DNA from: JALOOB01 sp040766655
GTDB lineage: Bacteria > Chloroflexota > Anaerolineae > CG2-30-64-16
Direction of reading: 5' to 3'
Length of the DNA: 64,000 nt
Assembly (NCBI GenBank): GCA_040766655.1
Contig: JAXGQB010000007.1
Location: 62,001 to 126,000, forward strand
In this document: positions 45,073 to 55,600 of the stretch, piece after piece
How positions within the stretch are numbered: position 1 is the stretch's first letter
How the letters are laid out: each line of letters opens with the position of its first letter
The notes under the pieces: generated by a model
Seen by the model: only the letters and a program-made list of their open reading frames with translations
Databases searched by the model: none
Told to the model about the DNA's origin: nothing
Program-made: the position numbers and the translations under genes

Positions 45073-45101
45073 TTGACGCAAGCAGAGCCACCGTGTAAGA
45101 T
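45073..45101 (+). promoter_or_regulatory. Promoter of selC
   Basis: TTGACG (45073-45078), exactly 17 nt, then TAAGAT (45096-45101). The -10 box ends 7 nt before the mature 5' end of the tRNA, so transcription probably starts at or next to nucleotide 1 of the tRNA, with little or no 5' leader for RNase P. Confidence 0.75.
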
Positions 45102-45108
45102 AGCCGGC

Positions 45109-45202
45109 GGGAGTGGTTGTCGTCCGGTGGCGGCCCCGGTCTTCAAAACCGGTGTGAGGCGGTAGGCCCGGCTCAGGTGAGTTCGACTCTCATCCACTCC
45201 CG
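45109..45202 (+). tRNA. selC: tRNA-Sec (anticodon UCA)
   Basis: The sequence folds as a selenocysteine tRNA. It has an 8-bp acceptor stem (GGGAGTGG / CCACTCCC), an anticodon stem-loop CCGGTCTTCAAAACCGG with TCA, a long variable arm (GAGGCGGTAGGCCCGGCTC region), and a T-loop GTTCGACTC. It ends with discriminator G and CC. It implies that the organism decodes some UGA codons as selenocysteine; selA, selB and selD are not in the window. tRNA genes, selC included, are common integration sites, and everything to the right looks like a mobile element. Confidence 0.96.
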
Positions 45203-45663
45203 CCTAGGCGTGCTTCTACCTGTAAACTGTGCTCCGACGGAAAAACATTTCAGAGACTTAAGGATAGACCGGTGTGATGGTCGTGTCGCTACATTTAAGG
45301 TGTAAACACCCTTTCAGGGTGCGGCATTGGTCCTGGTTCTTCAGACCGGGATGAGTATCCTTTCAGGATACTAACCGCCATAGGACAACAACCACTCCCG
45401 AATTACGCCTGAATGCTTCTGCTTACCTTAAGATTATGTGCCTCAGATGCGGTCCCGCGAGCACCATTTCGCGCGAGACCGGTGTAGTGTTCGGACAACG
45501 TTGGCACGCCGCGATGGCGCTGCTTTCTTGCTGCGTCTGCAATATCATCAGGGCACCAGAGAAATCTACGCCTCTTCGCATGTACCGTCAAGTACGTGCC
45601 CGTCGAGAGCGCGATGTGCGACGCTCAGTCTGATGGATGCACAGGCAGTCTCCTGGTGTCCGC
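45203..45663. other. Gene-free segment after selC with three similar hairpins
   Basis: No coding sequence is supported here. The centre holds three hairpins: CACCC-TTTCA-GGGTG (45307-45321), CCTGGTT-CTTCA-GACCGGG (45332-45350) and AGTATCC-TTTCA-GGATACT (45354-45372). The last two can be enclosed by GCGG (45321-45324) and CCGC (45375-45378). Next, GGACAACAACCACTCCC (45383-45399) is complementary to 45109-45125 of selC at 16 of 17 positions. The same place (45389-45400) repeats the tRNA 3' end directly at 11 of 12 positions. It may be a structured RNA, an integration scar, or both. Confidence 0.6.
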
Positions 45664-46251
45664 CTATTGAAGTCGCTTCTGGACTCTTCGAGCAAGTCTC
45701 TCCAGTTGTGCGGCTGACGGCTTCTCTTGACTGTCACGCATGGTGATTTCGGCAATTACCGTGCCGTATCTCCATTGGAGAGTGCCAAACTCGAACATCC
45801 CAAAAAGAGAGAATCCGGAGTAGTAGCTCTCATCGCCAAGCCTCGCCACTGAGCCGCGGGTTTCTGGCATTTCCTGCCTTTGAGCGACGATTTCCTGTAA
45901 AGCCCTCTTGGCTTGTTCCTCAGACTCGTACACCAGTATCGCTGACTGCAGATGTAGAATACGAGCCGAGTATTGACTCGCTTCGTAGTCAATCACACAA
46001 AGCTGCGAGAGGTCGCTGTGGACATGAAAACTCTCAGGAAAGTAGTCGCTCGATAGGTCAGTCTTCACGAGGTGTGCGATATCGAAGCTGGCCGGCAGTT
46101 CTGAAGGTTGCACCACTAGTTCGCAGGCATCTCGATTGATTAGTGATGCTTGCATCGGTCTTGACTCTGCAATACTCCCGCAGCCCACAAGAACGAGAGG
46201 CAGGGTGGCACAAAGTGCGAGAATCAACAGCCTCAATACCTTCTTTTCCAT
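45664..46251 (-). CDS. Putative lipoprotein of unknown function
   Basis: The 195-residue product has a signal peptide (LRLLILALCATLPLVLV) ending in the lipobox LVGC, so Cys24 should be lipidated and the protein surface-anchored. The mature part (ELVVQPSELPASFDI, ILVYESEEQAKRALQEIV, VARLGDESYYSG) resembles small secreted proteins that pair a PsiF/'sortilin-like' hydrophobic face with helices, but no family is assigned. AAAGGA precedes the ATG by 10 nt. Base composition is lower in GC than the chromosome to the left, so it probably belongs to the element or an old insertion. Confidence 0.7.
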   Translation of the reverse strand: MEKKVLRLLILALCATLPLVLVGCGSIAESRPMQASLINRDACELVVQPSELPASFDIAHLVKTDLSSDYFPESFHVHSDLSQLCVIDYEASQYSARILHLQSAILVYESEEQAKRALQEIVAQRQEMPETRGSVARLGDESYYSGFSLFGMFEFGTLQWRYGTVIAEITMRDSQEKPSAAQLERLARRVQKRLQ

Positions 46252-46647
46252 TGTGTCAGTTCCTTTCTGGTTCGTTGATTGGTGGGTGTTAGGTAGCGGC
46301 CAGATAGGGCCAGACCACTTGGTTCTTGCATCTGAGTCGATTCCTCGCTGGGCGCGCCAGCGGAATGGCGACTGTCAGTGACCTGAGGTTAGTTGCCCAA
46401 GGGCAATCGGCACCAGAACTGTGAATAGCGACATACTGTGCGTTCCTTGTCAGTGAAGAAGGCTTGGCACATTGTAAAAGTTGCCCCCAGCTTTGGCAAG
46501 GTAATGACTTAACCAGCATCTCCCCGCTATCCTTATTGAGCCCTTTGCCGATTTTTGGGATGTGGGCGATAATCTCGGTTGCCGTCCTGCTCGTTCTGTT
46601 TCGTGACGGTCTCATCGGCTATCGGTGGCGCCTGTTTACCTGTGTTC
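46252..46647. other. Intergenic region upstream of the helicase operon
   Basis: About 400 nt lie between a divergent lipoprotein start and the helicase start. No convincing gene is seen on either strand. This should hold the promoter of the three-gene operon, but only a weak candidate (TTGTCA, 17 nt, CATTGT near 46448) was found. Confidence 0.4.
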
Positions 46648-49600
46648 ATGAAAGATAAGATACTCCACGGCCCGTACTGGCCTGAGCCTATACGGGTGCT
46701 TTCCGAAAGCACGTCCGAATACGGTCTGCTTACCCTTGAAGCTGTCGGGCTTTCTTCAGGCCGCTTCTACGCCACGGTGCTTCCTCCCCGCGAGATTCCC
46801 TCGGACTTTCAAGAGTGGAATCCCGATTTCAGCGCGGATTCGGACATCTGGCGTCTTCTCATCGAAGCTGAACGGCTCAAGCTCGCTTACTCCTGCGACC
46901 CCCTCGTCGCGACGAACAACTGCCTGGTGGACCTTCTTCCGCATCAGTTGGAAGCCGTCTACGACATTATGCTGCCTCAGCCCACTATCCGGCATCTCAT
47001 GGCCCACGACGCCGGCGCCGGCAAGACCATCATGTGCGGGCTGCTTCACAAGGAACTGCGGCTGCGTCAGCCCGACCTCCGCACGCTCATAGTGGCACCA
47101 GCTGGGCTGGTATCGCAGTGGACGCGTGAGATGGCCGTCAAGTTCGGGGAACATTTCGAGGAAGTGGATAGTACTGCCTTGAAGGCGGACAACGCAGCTT
47201 GGCTGCGAAGCTCGAGCGTGGTGACTTCCGTGGGTTACGCGCGTCAACCGCATGTACGGGCGACCCTGGCAGCCGTGTCCTGGGACCTGGTCATAGTGGA
47301 TGAGGCCCACCACATGGCGGGTTACGAAGACCGGGCTACGCAGGCGTATCAGTTGGGGCAGCTCCTATCCGCTCAAACGCGGCACCTTGTCTTGGCCACA
47401 GCGACGCCACATAAGGGAGACCCAGTCAACTTCACAAAACTGCTCCAGCTCCTTGACCCGGACATCCACGACGCCGAAGTCGTCCAATCAGAAGGACATC
47501 GCGAAAACCCCCTGATGTGGCGGCGGATGAAAGAGGAGATGGTTGGTTTCGACGGACAGAAGCTCTTCAAGCCGCGCATTGTCGAATCGCGTTGGAGCAG
47601 TCTCACGGAAAGGCCGGCAGAGGCAGAGCTATACAATCAGCTCACTGACTATGTGTCCAAGACCTACAAGGCCGCAGAGAAGCTGTCGGCACAGGAGCGG
47701 GTCAACATCCAGTTCGCCATGACCATCCTTCAACGACGGATGGCGTCCAGCCTGACAGCGCTGGTCATCTCCCTCACGCGCAGACGCGAGTTGGTCCAGG
47801 CAGGAGCGTTGGGAGGTAGTCCGGTCAGTACACTAGACGAGGATGCACCGGAAACGGAACGTTGGGAGGCTGAGAAAGTCGTCATTGGCGTCACCCCGGC
47901 CAAGACCAAAGAGGGGCGGGCAAAGGAAGTCAGGCGGCTTAACGAACTCATCAACCTTGCCGTCGATGTGCGGGCGGACGGCCCCGAGCTCAAACTGCGT
48001 AAGCTCAAGCAGGTCATGGACGAGGTAGGCATCAAACCTGACGGCAACGAGAAGCTGTTGGTGTTCACCGAGTTCAAAGACACGTTGGACTTTCTGCGCG
48101 GCGAGTTCGAGAAGTGGGGCTTTCGCGTGACCCAGATTGACGGTTCCATGCCCCAGGAGAAGCGCATCCAAGCAGAAGCGGAGTTCGAGCACCGAGCACA
48201 GGTCATGGTCGCCACCGAGGCGGCTGGTGAGGGCATCAACCTCCAATTTTGCGCCTATATGGTTAACTATGACCTGCCCTGGGTGCCTACGCGTTTAGAG
48301 CAGCGCATGGGGCGTATCCACCGTTACGGCCAAAAACGCGTCGCTCGCATTTACAACCTCGCCATCGCTGACACGCGCGAAGGTGTCGTGCTGACGGGAC
48401 TGATTGACCGTTTGAAGAAGATGGAAATGGACCTGGGGGACCAGGTTTTCGATGTCGTCAGTACCCTAATCGCCGATGTGGACCTCGAAAAGCTCATGGC
48501 CCAGGTCGCGTTGGCGGCCCCTGATGCAGCCTCCGGATACAAGGCGTTGGACGCGCTTCTTGCAGCCACCGCGAAGGGTGAGACCCGCGTCAAGGGCTGG
48601 CATCCGTCGCTCCCGCCCCTGAATCCAGCCCGTTATGAACCGCTCCGCGAGCTCTCCCGGCAATCTCGGCTGACTCCCGAATACGCACAGCACTTTGCCG
48701 TGGACGTGCTCAACGAGCGCAGCGAGCAGCCTCAGGCAATCGATGGCAAGGGCACTGACCCCGGCGATGCGTCTCTCATCCGGCTGGAGCTCCATGGGCC
48801 CAACTTGGCTCGGCGGTTGGGTCTGCCGTCCGGCCAGCCGGCGTTGCTCTCCTTTCGGGCCGATGCCATCGAAGACAAATCCGGCACCCTGCTTGCAGGA
48901 CTTGGTAGCCAGTTTCTCGATGGGCTGCTTGGTTTCGTCTCAGAAGAATGGGGCGACCAATTGCCAAGCGGCGCGGTGTTCCTGGATGAGGAACTGCCTG
49001 CCGGTCAGACGTTTCTTCTGTGGTTCATTCTGGCAGGCGTCCGTGACGGTCATGGGGACACGGTGACCAACACCATTTTCGCCGTGCGGCAGACTGCAGA
49101 GAAAGTGACTACGGCTCCCGCCTATGCGCTTGGCGACTTGATTCCGACGCGGGGCGGTCATGCGGTGCCTGCCTCGCTCCTGGCCCTCAGCATGGACCCA
49201 AGACCCGTCTTGAATTGGTGCCTGGCGCGGCAGCAGTTGACCTGGCTGGGAGAGGTGCGCGCAGGCCGAAAGGACACGGTCAGGATGCGCCGCGAACCGA
49301 TGCTGTCGGATGCCCGGCGCGCTCTCGCGGAGGCGCAGGAGACGCTCGACACCGCTGTATTTGGCCTTGGCGAGGACCTTGAATTGGAGAGGAAGGCGGG
49401 CGACCGTCTCGCGGCAACTCAAGCAAGGCTTCAGAGGCTGAAGGACCGGTTCCAGCGCGAGGAAACATGCTCTCTTGTCTGGCCGGAGGTTTTGGGAGTG
49501 GCCGCGGTGCTGCCGGTGAAGCAGGCGCCCGACAGGGATATGGTGGACATGAAGCGACAAATTGAAGATTCCGCGATGGAGCACGTCGTGCTCTACGAGA

Positions 49601-49938
49601 AAGCCCACGGCAGGGTCGTCAAGAACGTCACCGGCGAGCATAAGCAGTACCCCTACGACCTCCACAGCTCGGGGCCGGGAGGGCCGCGCTGCATCGAGGT
49701 GAAGGGGACCACAACTGGCGATATCTTTTTGAGCCGCAATGAGCGCGTGGCCGCACAGCATCTCGGCAATGGCTACTACTTGTACGTCGTCTCCAACCCG
49801 CTGGAGAAGCCATCGCTCTACATCGTGCGCAACCCGGCGGCCAAGATGCAGCCCGATGGCGAGCTGCACGGCGACGTGAAGTATGCCTACTACAAGAGCA
49901 CCTGGTGCGCGGCCAGCGACGAGGAGGTTGTGCTGTGA
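46648..49938 (+). CDS. SNF2-type helicase with DUF3883 C-terminal domain (DrmD/BrxHII-like)
   Basis: The 1096-residue protein has a helicase core with motif I DAGAGKT (about residue 120), motif II DEAH (about 217), motif III TATPHKGD, and motifs V-VI EGINLQF and QRMGRIHRYGQK (about 530-560), the SNF2 arrangement. A coiled region (about 880-940) leads to a DUF3883-like domain (RCIEVKGTTTGDIFLSRNE, about 1012-1060). That domain has nuclease-like spacing and is common in defence helicases. ATG 46648 is preferred because residues before it are not family-like. It is the first gene of a coupled operon with the methyltransferase and DUF499 ATPase. SNF2 helicases of this kind occur in DISARM and BREX type 3. 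Confidence 0.88.
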   Translation: MKDKILHGPYWPEPIRVLSESTSEYGLLTLEAVGLSSGRFYATVLPPREIPSDFQEWNPDFSADSDIWRLLIEAERLKLAYSCDPLVATNNCLVDLLPHQLEAVYDIMLPQPTIRHLMAHDAGAGKTIMCGLLHKELRLRQPDLRTLIVAPAGLVSQWTREMAVKFGEHFEEVDSTALKADNAAWLRSSSVVTSVGYARQPHVRATLAAVSWDLVIVDEAHHMAGYEDRATQAYQLGQLLSAQTRHLVLATATPHKGDPVNFTKLLQLLDPDIHDAEVVQSEGHRENPLMWRRMKEEMVGFDGQKLFKPRIVESRWSSLTERPAEAELYNQLTDYVSKTYKAAEKLSAQERVNIQFAMTILQRRMASSLTALVISLTRRRELVQAGALGGSPVSTLDEDAPETERWEAEKVVIGVTPAKTKEGRAKEVRRLNELINLAVDVRADGPELKLRKLKQVMDEVGIKPDGNEKLLVFTEFKDTLDFLRGEFEKWGFRVTQIDGSMPQEKRIQAEAEFEHRAQVMVATEAAGEGINLQFCAYMVNYDLPWVPTRLEQRMGRIHRYGQKRVARIYNLAIADTREGVVLTGLIDRLKKMEMDLGDQVFDVVSTLIADVDLEKLMAQVALAAPDAASGYKALDALLAATAKGETRVKGWHPSLPPLNPARYEPLRELSRQSRLTPEYAQHFAVDVLNERSEQPQAIDGKGTDPGDASLIRLELHGPNLARRLGLPSGQPALLSFRADAIEDKSGTLLAGLGSQFLDGLLGFVSEEWGDQLPSGAVFLDEELPAGQTFLLWFILAGVRDGHGDTVTNTIFAVRQTAEKVTTAPAYALGDLIPTRGGHAVPASLLALSMDPRPVLNWCLARQQLTWLGEVRAGRKDTVRMRREPMLSDARRALAEAQETLDTAVFGLGEDLELERKAGDRLAATQARLQRLKDRFQREETCSLVWPEVLGVAAVLPVKQAPDRDMVDMKRQIEDSAMEHVVLYEKAHGRVVKNVTGEHKQYPYDLHSSGPGGPRCIEVKGTTTGDIFLSRNERVAAQHLGNGYYLYVVSNPLEKPSLYIVRNPAAKMQPDGELHGDVKYAYYKSTWCAASDEEVVL

Positions 49939-52664
49939 GCAACCTGCCGCGGAAGCGCCTCATCGAGGAAATCCTGCCCCTGGCCGAAATCAACGCCGAA
50001 AGCTCCAAGTCAGTCAGCGTTGGCGATATCCGCACGCTGCACACCTGGTATGCACGGCAGCCACTGGCCGCCTGCCGGGCGGCAACCTTTGCGGCCCTCG
50101 TGGATGCGCCAGCCACCGAGAAGGAACGCGATGAGCTGATGGACCTGATTCGGCGCGGCGTGCTGAACACGGCCGCCCAGCAGGACAAAACCGCCATCAA
50201 GGAGATGCGAGAGCGTATTCTTCAGCAGTACGACGGCAGGGCCCCTACCGTGCTCGACCCATTCGCTGGCGGCGGTTCACTCCCGTTGGAGGCGCTGCGG
50301 ATGGGCTGCGATGCCACAGCGATGGACTTGAACCCCGTGGCGCTGCTGACCCTGCTGGGTGTCATCGACTATCCCCAGCGGTTCGCTAAGTCCCTGTTTC
50401 CGTTGCCTCCCAGCCCGGAAGACGAAATTCAGACAGTCGAGAGTCCGACTGAGGGCACGCTTGTGGAAGCTGTCCGGGAGTGGGGCCGTTGGGTGTTGGA
50501 ACAGGTTAGGCCGGAACTGGAGCGCTTCTACCCGTACGAATCTGATGGTGGCAGCGTCGTGGCCTACCTGTGGGCCAAGACTGTACGCTGCACCAATCCC
50601 GCCTGCGGTGCAGAAATCCCATTGGTGGTGCATCGCTGGCTCAGCCATCGAAAGGGGAAGACCCCTACCTATTATCGCTTCTTGCCGCAGGCTAACCGGA
50701 CCCTGGAAATTCAGGTCTTGGAAGGCACACCGCGGGGCGAGAACCCTGCCGAGGGCACGACGGCGCGCGGTACAGCACGCTGCCTCCACTGTCCGCAGAC
50801 CCTCTCCCCCGATGAGGTGAAAGCGCAGTTTCGGGCCGCAAAAGATGGAAGGATGATGATAGCCGTAGCGCTCATCAAGCCTGCAGAAAGGAGAGTCTCG
50901 TTTCGAGCTGCTACCGAGGCAGACGGCGCTGTTTATGCTCAGGCTCGCAGAGCTCTCGATGAGGCTCAGTACACGAATGACGACCCATTTCTGAGCCTTG
51001 TACCAGATGAGGAGATGCCGCCGGGCCGGGCTTACGGAATCTATCCGCAAATCTACGGTGTCCAGGTATGGGGGCAGATGTTCAACGCACGGCAGAACCT
51101 GACCCTTGCGACTTTTGCCCGGGCAATCAAGAGAGCTCACCATGAGATGATGAGCCGCGGCGGAGTTTACGCCGCTGCGACCGCAGTGACAGTCTATCTG
51201 GCTTACACATTGAGCCGCATGGTCTTACGCACCTCTGAGGCAAGCCAATGGCACAACGCCAAGGACAAAGTTGAACGCGCCACGGCCGGCCATCGAATAC
51301 AGATGTTCTGGGACTACGCTGAGGCGAACCCCCTTGGTGAGAATAGCGGGAGTTGGAAGTCAACACACAACTACGCTCTGCCAGCGCTTGCTAACGTCTT
51401 GGGCGTAGGAAGTCCCGCAAGTACCCGCTGGGCAGATGCCATCTCTTTAGACGTTCCGAGTGAGCATTACGATGCAGTGCTTACTGACCCACCCTATTAC
51501 GATAGTGTGCCCTACAGCTACTTGGCTGACATGCAGTATGTCTGGCTGCGACGAGCGCTGCAGGACTTCCTGCCTGAATATTTCCCAGCGTCGCTCACTC
51601 CCAAGAACGCCGAAATCATTCAGGACCGCGCCCGTCACGAGTCCGACGCCGCAGCCAAGGCTTTCTTCGAAGAGAGAATGCGACAAGCGCTGAGCGAGGT
51701 TCGTCGTGTGCTGAAGCCAGATGGCATCGCGATGGTCATGTATGCGCACACGGCGACCAGCGCCTGGGAGACCCTCGTCAGCGCCCTCGTTGGAGCTGGC
51801 CTTCAAGTAACCGCTTCATGGCCCGTGGAGACGCAAAACGCTTCGAAGGCCATCTGGCGCGGTGGTACGGTGCTCACCTCAAACATCATGCTGGTCTGTC
51901 GCAAGCGCCAAGGAGCCAGCATCGGGTATCTGGATGTGGTCCTGCCCGAAATGCAGGAAGAGGTGCGCCGTGCGTTGGCACGTTTCTGGGCGGCCGGCAT
52001 CGGTGGCGCCGACTTCTTCGTCAGCGCTATCGGGCCGGCGCTTTCCGTCTTCTCCAAATACGGCGAAGTACGCTACAATTCTGGTCAGCCCGTATCGGTC
52101 GGCAACTTTCTAACGCTGGTTCGCCAGGCCGTGGTCGAGCACGCATTGGAAGAAGCGCTCAAGGGCGTAGACGCCGGCGATGTGGACCGGGAGACGCAGT
52201 TCGCCCTCCTTTGGCGCTGGACCTACAAGCACAAGGAAGTGGAAACCGGCGCGGCTCAGTTATTGGATAAGGCCACCGGTGTCGAGCTGCGTGAGCTGGA
52301 ACGCGCGGGGCTCTTGGGACGCCCGGATGCCCAGCGCATGGTGCTGCTGGGGCCCGACGAGCGCCCTGACTTGCTGGAGGGCATTCTGCGTCGCGTCCAG
52401 ATGGGGCGTGGCTCGCTGTTGGATGCTCTGCACTGTGCCTGCGTGTTGTGGAAGGAAAACCGCCGCGATGAGCTGATGGAACTTCTTGCCACCCAGAATG
52501 GGACTGCGCGCCAAGTCGCACAGGCGCTCGCCGAGCTGAACGACGAGGGCACGGAGGAACGCAAGTTGCTGATGGGCCTGCTTGGCGCATGGAAAGGCAT
52601 GCCAGCCAGCAAGCGCGCCGCACCATCAAAGTCAGATGATGACTTGCAGTTACCACTGTTTTGA
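49935..52664 (+). CDS. DUF1156-containing adenine-specific DNA methyltransferase (COG1743 type, PglXI-like)
   Basis: GTG 49935 overlaps the helicase stop (GTGA). The N-terminus (KRLIEEILPLAEINAES, TLHTWYARQPLAACRA) is the DUF1156 signature. AdoMet motif I DPFAGGGSLPLEAL lies at about residue 107 and catalytic motif IV DPPYYDSVPYSYLADM at about 517, in the order of gamma/alpha N6-adenine or N4-cytosine enzymes. Between them is a Zn-ribbon-like pair, CTNPACG (about 218) and CLHCPQTL (about 282). It should methylate DNA to mark self. In BREX type 3 such proteins are called PglXI. The long insertion between motifs I and IV probably carries target recognition. Confidence 0.9.
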   Translation: MSNLPRKRLIEEILPLAEINAESSKSVSVGDIRTLHTWYARQPLAACRAATFAALVDAPATEKERDELMDLIRRGVLNTAAQQDKTAIKEMRERILQQYDGRAPTVLDPFAGGGSLPLEALRMGCDATAMDLNPVALLTLLGVIDYPQRFAKSLFPLPPSPEDEIQTVESPTEGTLVEAVREWGRWVLEQVRPELERFYPYESDGGSVVAYLWAKTVRCTNPACGAEIPLVVHRWLSHRKGKTPTYYRFLPQANRTLEIQVLEGTPRGENPAEGTTARGTARCLHCPQTLSPDEVKAQFRAAKDGRMMIAVALIKPAERRVSFRAATEADGAVYAQARRALDEAQYTNDDPFLSLVPDEEMPPGRAYGIYPQIYGVQVWGQMFNARQNLTLATFARAIKRAHHEMMSRGGVYAAATAVTVYLAYTLSRMVLRTSEASQWHNAKDKVERATAGHRIQMFWDYAEANPLGENSGSWKSTHNYALPALANVLGVGSPASTRWADAISLDVPSEHYDAVLTDPPYYDSVPYSYLADMQYVWLRRALQDFLPEYFPASLTPKNAEIIQDRARHESDAAAKAFFEERMRQALSEVRRVLKPDGIAMVMYAHTATSAWETLVSALVGAGLQVTASWPVETQNASKAIWRGGTVLTSNIMLVCRKRQGASIGYLDVVLPEMQEEVRRALARFWAAGIGGADFFVSAIGPALSVFSKYGEVRYNSGQPVSVGNFLTLVRQAVVEHALEEALKGVDAGDVDRETQFALLWRWTYKHKEVETGAAQLLDKATGVELRELERAGLLGRPDAQRMVLLGPDERPDLLEGILRRVQMGRGSLLDALHCACVLWKENRRDELMELLATQNGTARQVAQALAELNDEGTEERKLLMGLLGAWKGMPASKRAAPSKSDDDLQLPLF

Positions 52665-52694
52665 CGTTGAGCTCTTCTCGACCGGAGGATTGTC

Positions 52695-55600
52695 ATGAAC
52701 CCGATACCCTGGTGGCAGGCCGTCACACCCCACGCTGACGTGCGCGATGGTCGCATCGATGAGAGCTTGTTTGCGGCCAGCCTTGAAGGGGCAGTTCGCG
52801 GGACGGCCCCGGACGAGTACTCCAAGGCCGATATTTTCTTCCGCAAGACCTATCTCACCGAGGGCCTGCGCAGCCTTCTGACCAAATTGCTGCAGCATGT
52901 GGCAGGCACGACATCGGCGAACCCTGTCGCCACGCTGCAAACCAGCTTTGGCGGCGGCAAGACGCACACCGAGCTCGCGATTTATCACCTTCTGGAACAC
53001 CCTGATGAATCGCTGCAGGTAGAGCAGGTCCGCGAGTTGGTCGAGGCTGCGGGCTTGTCTCGGCCGCCTACCTGTCGAGTCATAGTCATGTCGGGCGTGG
53101 ATATCAACCCGCTGGGACGCAAGACCGGCGAGGGTTTGCACATCAGGACCCTTTGGGGAGAGATGGCGTATCAGCTCGGCGGAGCGCCGGCTTACGCGGA
53201 TATCGCTGCCAATGACGAGACACTGACTTCCCCTGGGACGGCCGACCTAACCAGACTCCTGGAGACTTATGGACCTGCGGTCGTCCTCCTGGATGAGACT
53301 CTGCACTATGTAGACAAGGTCGCGGAGCTTGTCGGTGTTTTGGGCAACCTGGCGGACAACACGGTCGCCTTCTTGCGCGAGATGACGGATGCGGTACGCG
53401 CTGCACCGCGCAGCATGATGGTGGTGTCGCTGACGGCCAGCAGCATGGAGCAGCTCAGTAGTGACGCGATGCGATGGCTCGACCACTTGAATCAACAGGT
53501 GGCGCGTGAAGACACCAAGCACACGCCGGTGGAAAGGACCGAAGTGCACGATATCGTGCGCCGGCGGCTCTTTGAGAGCGTGGGCGAGAAGGAGGCGGCG
53601 AATGCCAGTCAGACCTATAGGGACCTATACGTCAGCACGCCCGGATTGCCGGTTTCCATACTGGGAGACGACTACCAGCGCCGACTCGAAAGGAGCTACC
53701 CATTTCATCCGGAGCTCGTGGATATTCTCTACACTCGCTGGGGTGCCAGGGCGAAGTTCCAACTCACGCGCGGAACGTTGCGCTTTCTAGCCTACGCGCT
53801 GGCCCACTTGTGGAAGAGCAGGAGTAACGACATGCGGGTGTTGATTCATCCGATGGATGTGTCGTTCTCCGAGGTGAATCTACGCGCCATGGCGCGTGAG
53901 GTGTCCGGCGACCCGGCGTGGGAGTCTGTACTGGGCACCGACGTTGCGGGTACCACAAAGGACCAGCCTTCAAAAGCGCAATTACTGGACCTGGAATATC
54001 CCACGCCAGACTGGCCACGGCTGGCCGAAGGGATGGCGACGACAATTCTGTTGTACAGCCTGAGTGGAGGGGAGAAGCCGCACGCGACTTCTGATGAGTT
54101 GCTGCTCGCTTGTGTTCGCCCAGATTTGCTATCAGTGCAACGGGATGATTCACTGAATCGCCTGCATGACCGCCTGCATTACCTTTATTACACCGAAGCG
54201 ACTGACCAGTTCCGCAAGGAGCCGAACGTCATCAGCTTGCAGCAAACCCACCGCTCCAACCTTCAGGGGTCAGACGAGGCTGGTGCCTACATTCGCAAAG
54301 AGGTCAAGGACCGATTTCTTGGACAAGGCGGTAATACCGGCTTCACCTGGTTTGAATTCGCGCCCAAGAGCTCGGAGGCCATACCTGAGTCGGAGGACCT
54401 GAAGCTGGCGGTGCTCGACACCGACACTCTCGTCACCAAAGACAAGCTGAGCGACAAGGTGAAGCAAGACCTCCTCACCGTAGTCGAAAAACGGGGTGCT
54501 GCTGCGCGCATCGGTATGAATACGTTGGTCTTCTGCCTCGGGGACGACGATGGGATGCGCCAGGCGCAAGAGCAGGCGCGAGAGTATCTAAGTTGGAGGA
54601 AGATTCAGGAAGATGCGGGCGAGTGGGAACGCATAGGCGGTGTGCAGCAGGGGATTGTCCAGCAGAAACTCATTGATACCCAAGGAGCCGTTCGAAAAGC
54701 GATTCCCAGTGCCTTCAGTTGGGCCGGAGTTCCCGTAGCTGTAGCCACTGGCAACGGCGCAGGCTCCAAACTGGACGTGATGTTGACAAAGTTGGGGATT
54801 TACATATCGGGTCAGACCATCATCCAACGGGTGTGGGACCGCCTGACGAGCAAGGGCACCGCCCAGATACTTCAGGAGTTGGAGCCCTCCCACATGTTGG
54901 AACGGTATGGGCGCGACCTCTGGCCCGAGGCGGAACTCTGGGTGACGGAAGACCAATTGTGGCAGCGATTCTGCCGACAGGTTGCGCTACCCATGCTGGC
55001 AAGCAGGAGCGTCCTGAGGGAAACCCTCAGGGCCGGTCAGCGGCTTGGCACTTTTGCCTTGGGTCAGCTTGTTGATGAGAAGGCGGACCGCAACTTGCGG
55101 GACAGCTACATCAACCTCTTTTTCAAGGAAGAGATGCCACCGAACCTGCCTCTTCAAGGTCTACGCTGGCTGGTCATGCGGGAGGAACTGCACCGCCGCT
55201 TGCTAGACAGCCCCGTACCCGTAACCGCGGCAGATGTTCGGCCCTTTGTGGAGCAGTTCACCGAACAGGGGATGCCGGTTAGAGTGGGACTCCTCGTGGG
55301 CCTAGTCTCACAGCTTCACGGTGGCAAGGTGGACCCGGTATCCATCCCGAGTGCCGTGGCTGGAGCTATCAAATCTATGAACATGGTCTACAGCCTCAGC
55401 GTTGACGGTAAGAGCCCTGCCGAGTTGCCGATTCACATCCAAGAGGACACTGCCGGATACTTCGTCGTCTCAAAGCCGGGCGACGACATGCAGACCAAGG
55501 AGAGTGGCCGAGTCTTTGGCGTGTCGGGTGCCACTACCATCGACCAGTTGCCTTTGCTCTTTAAGCACCTGCTCAAACCGCTGGGCAGTCAGAACCCGAA

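Noticed and set aside
45307..45372. Two copies of CCTTTCAGG as a CRISPR array
   Set aside because: Only two units, each is a different palindrome, no equal spacers and no cas genes near.
46289..46615. 108-codon minus-strand frame upstream of the helicase
   Set aside because: No Shine-Dalgarno and no family features; more likely non-coding leader region.
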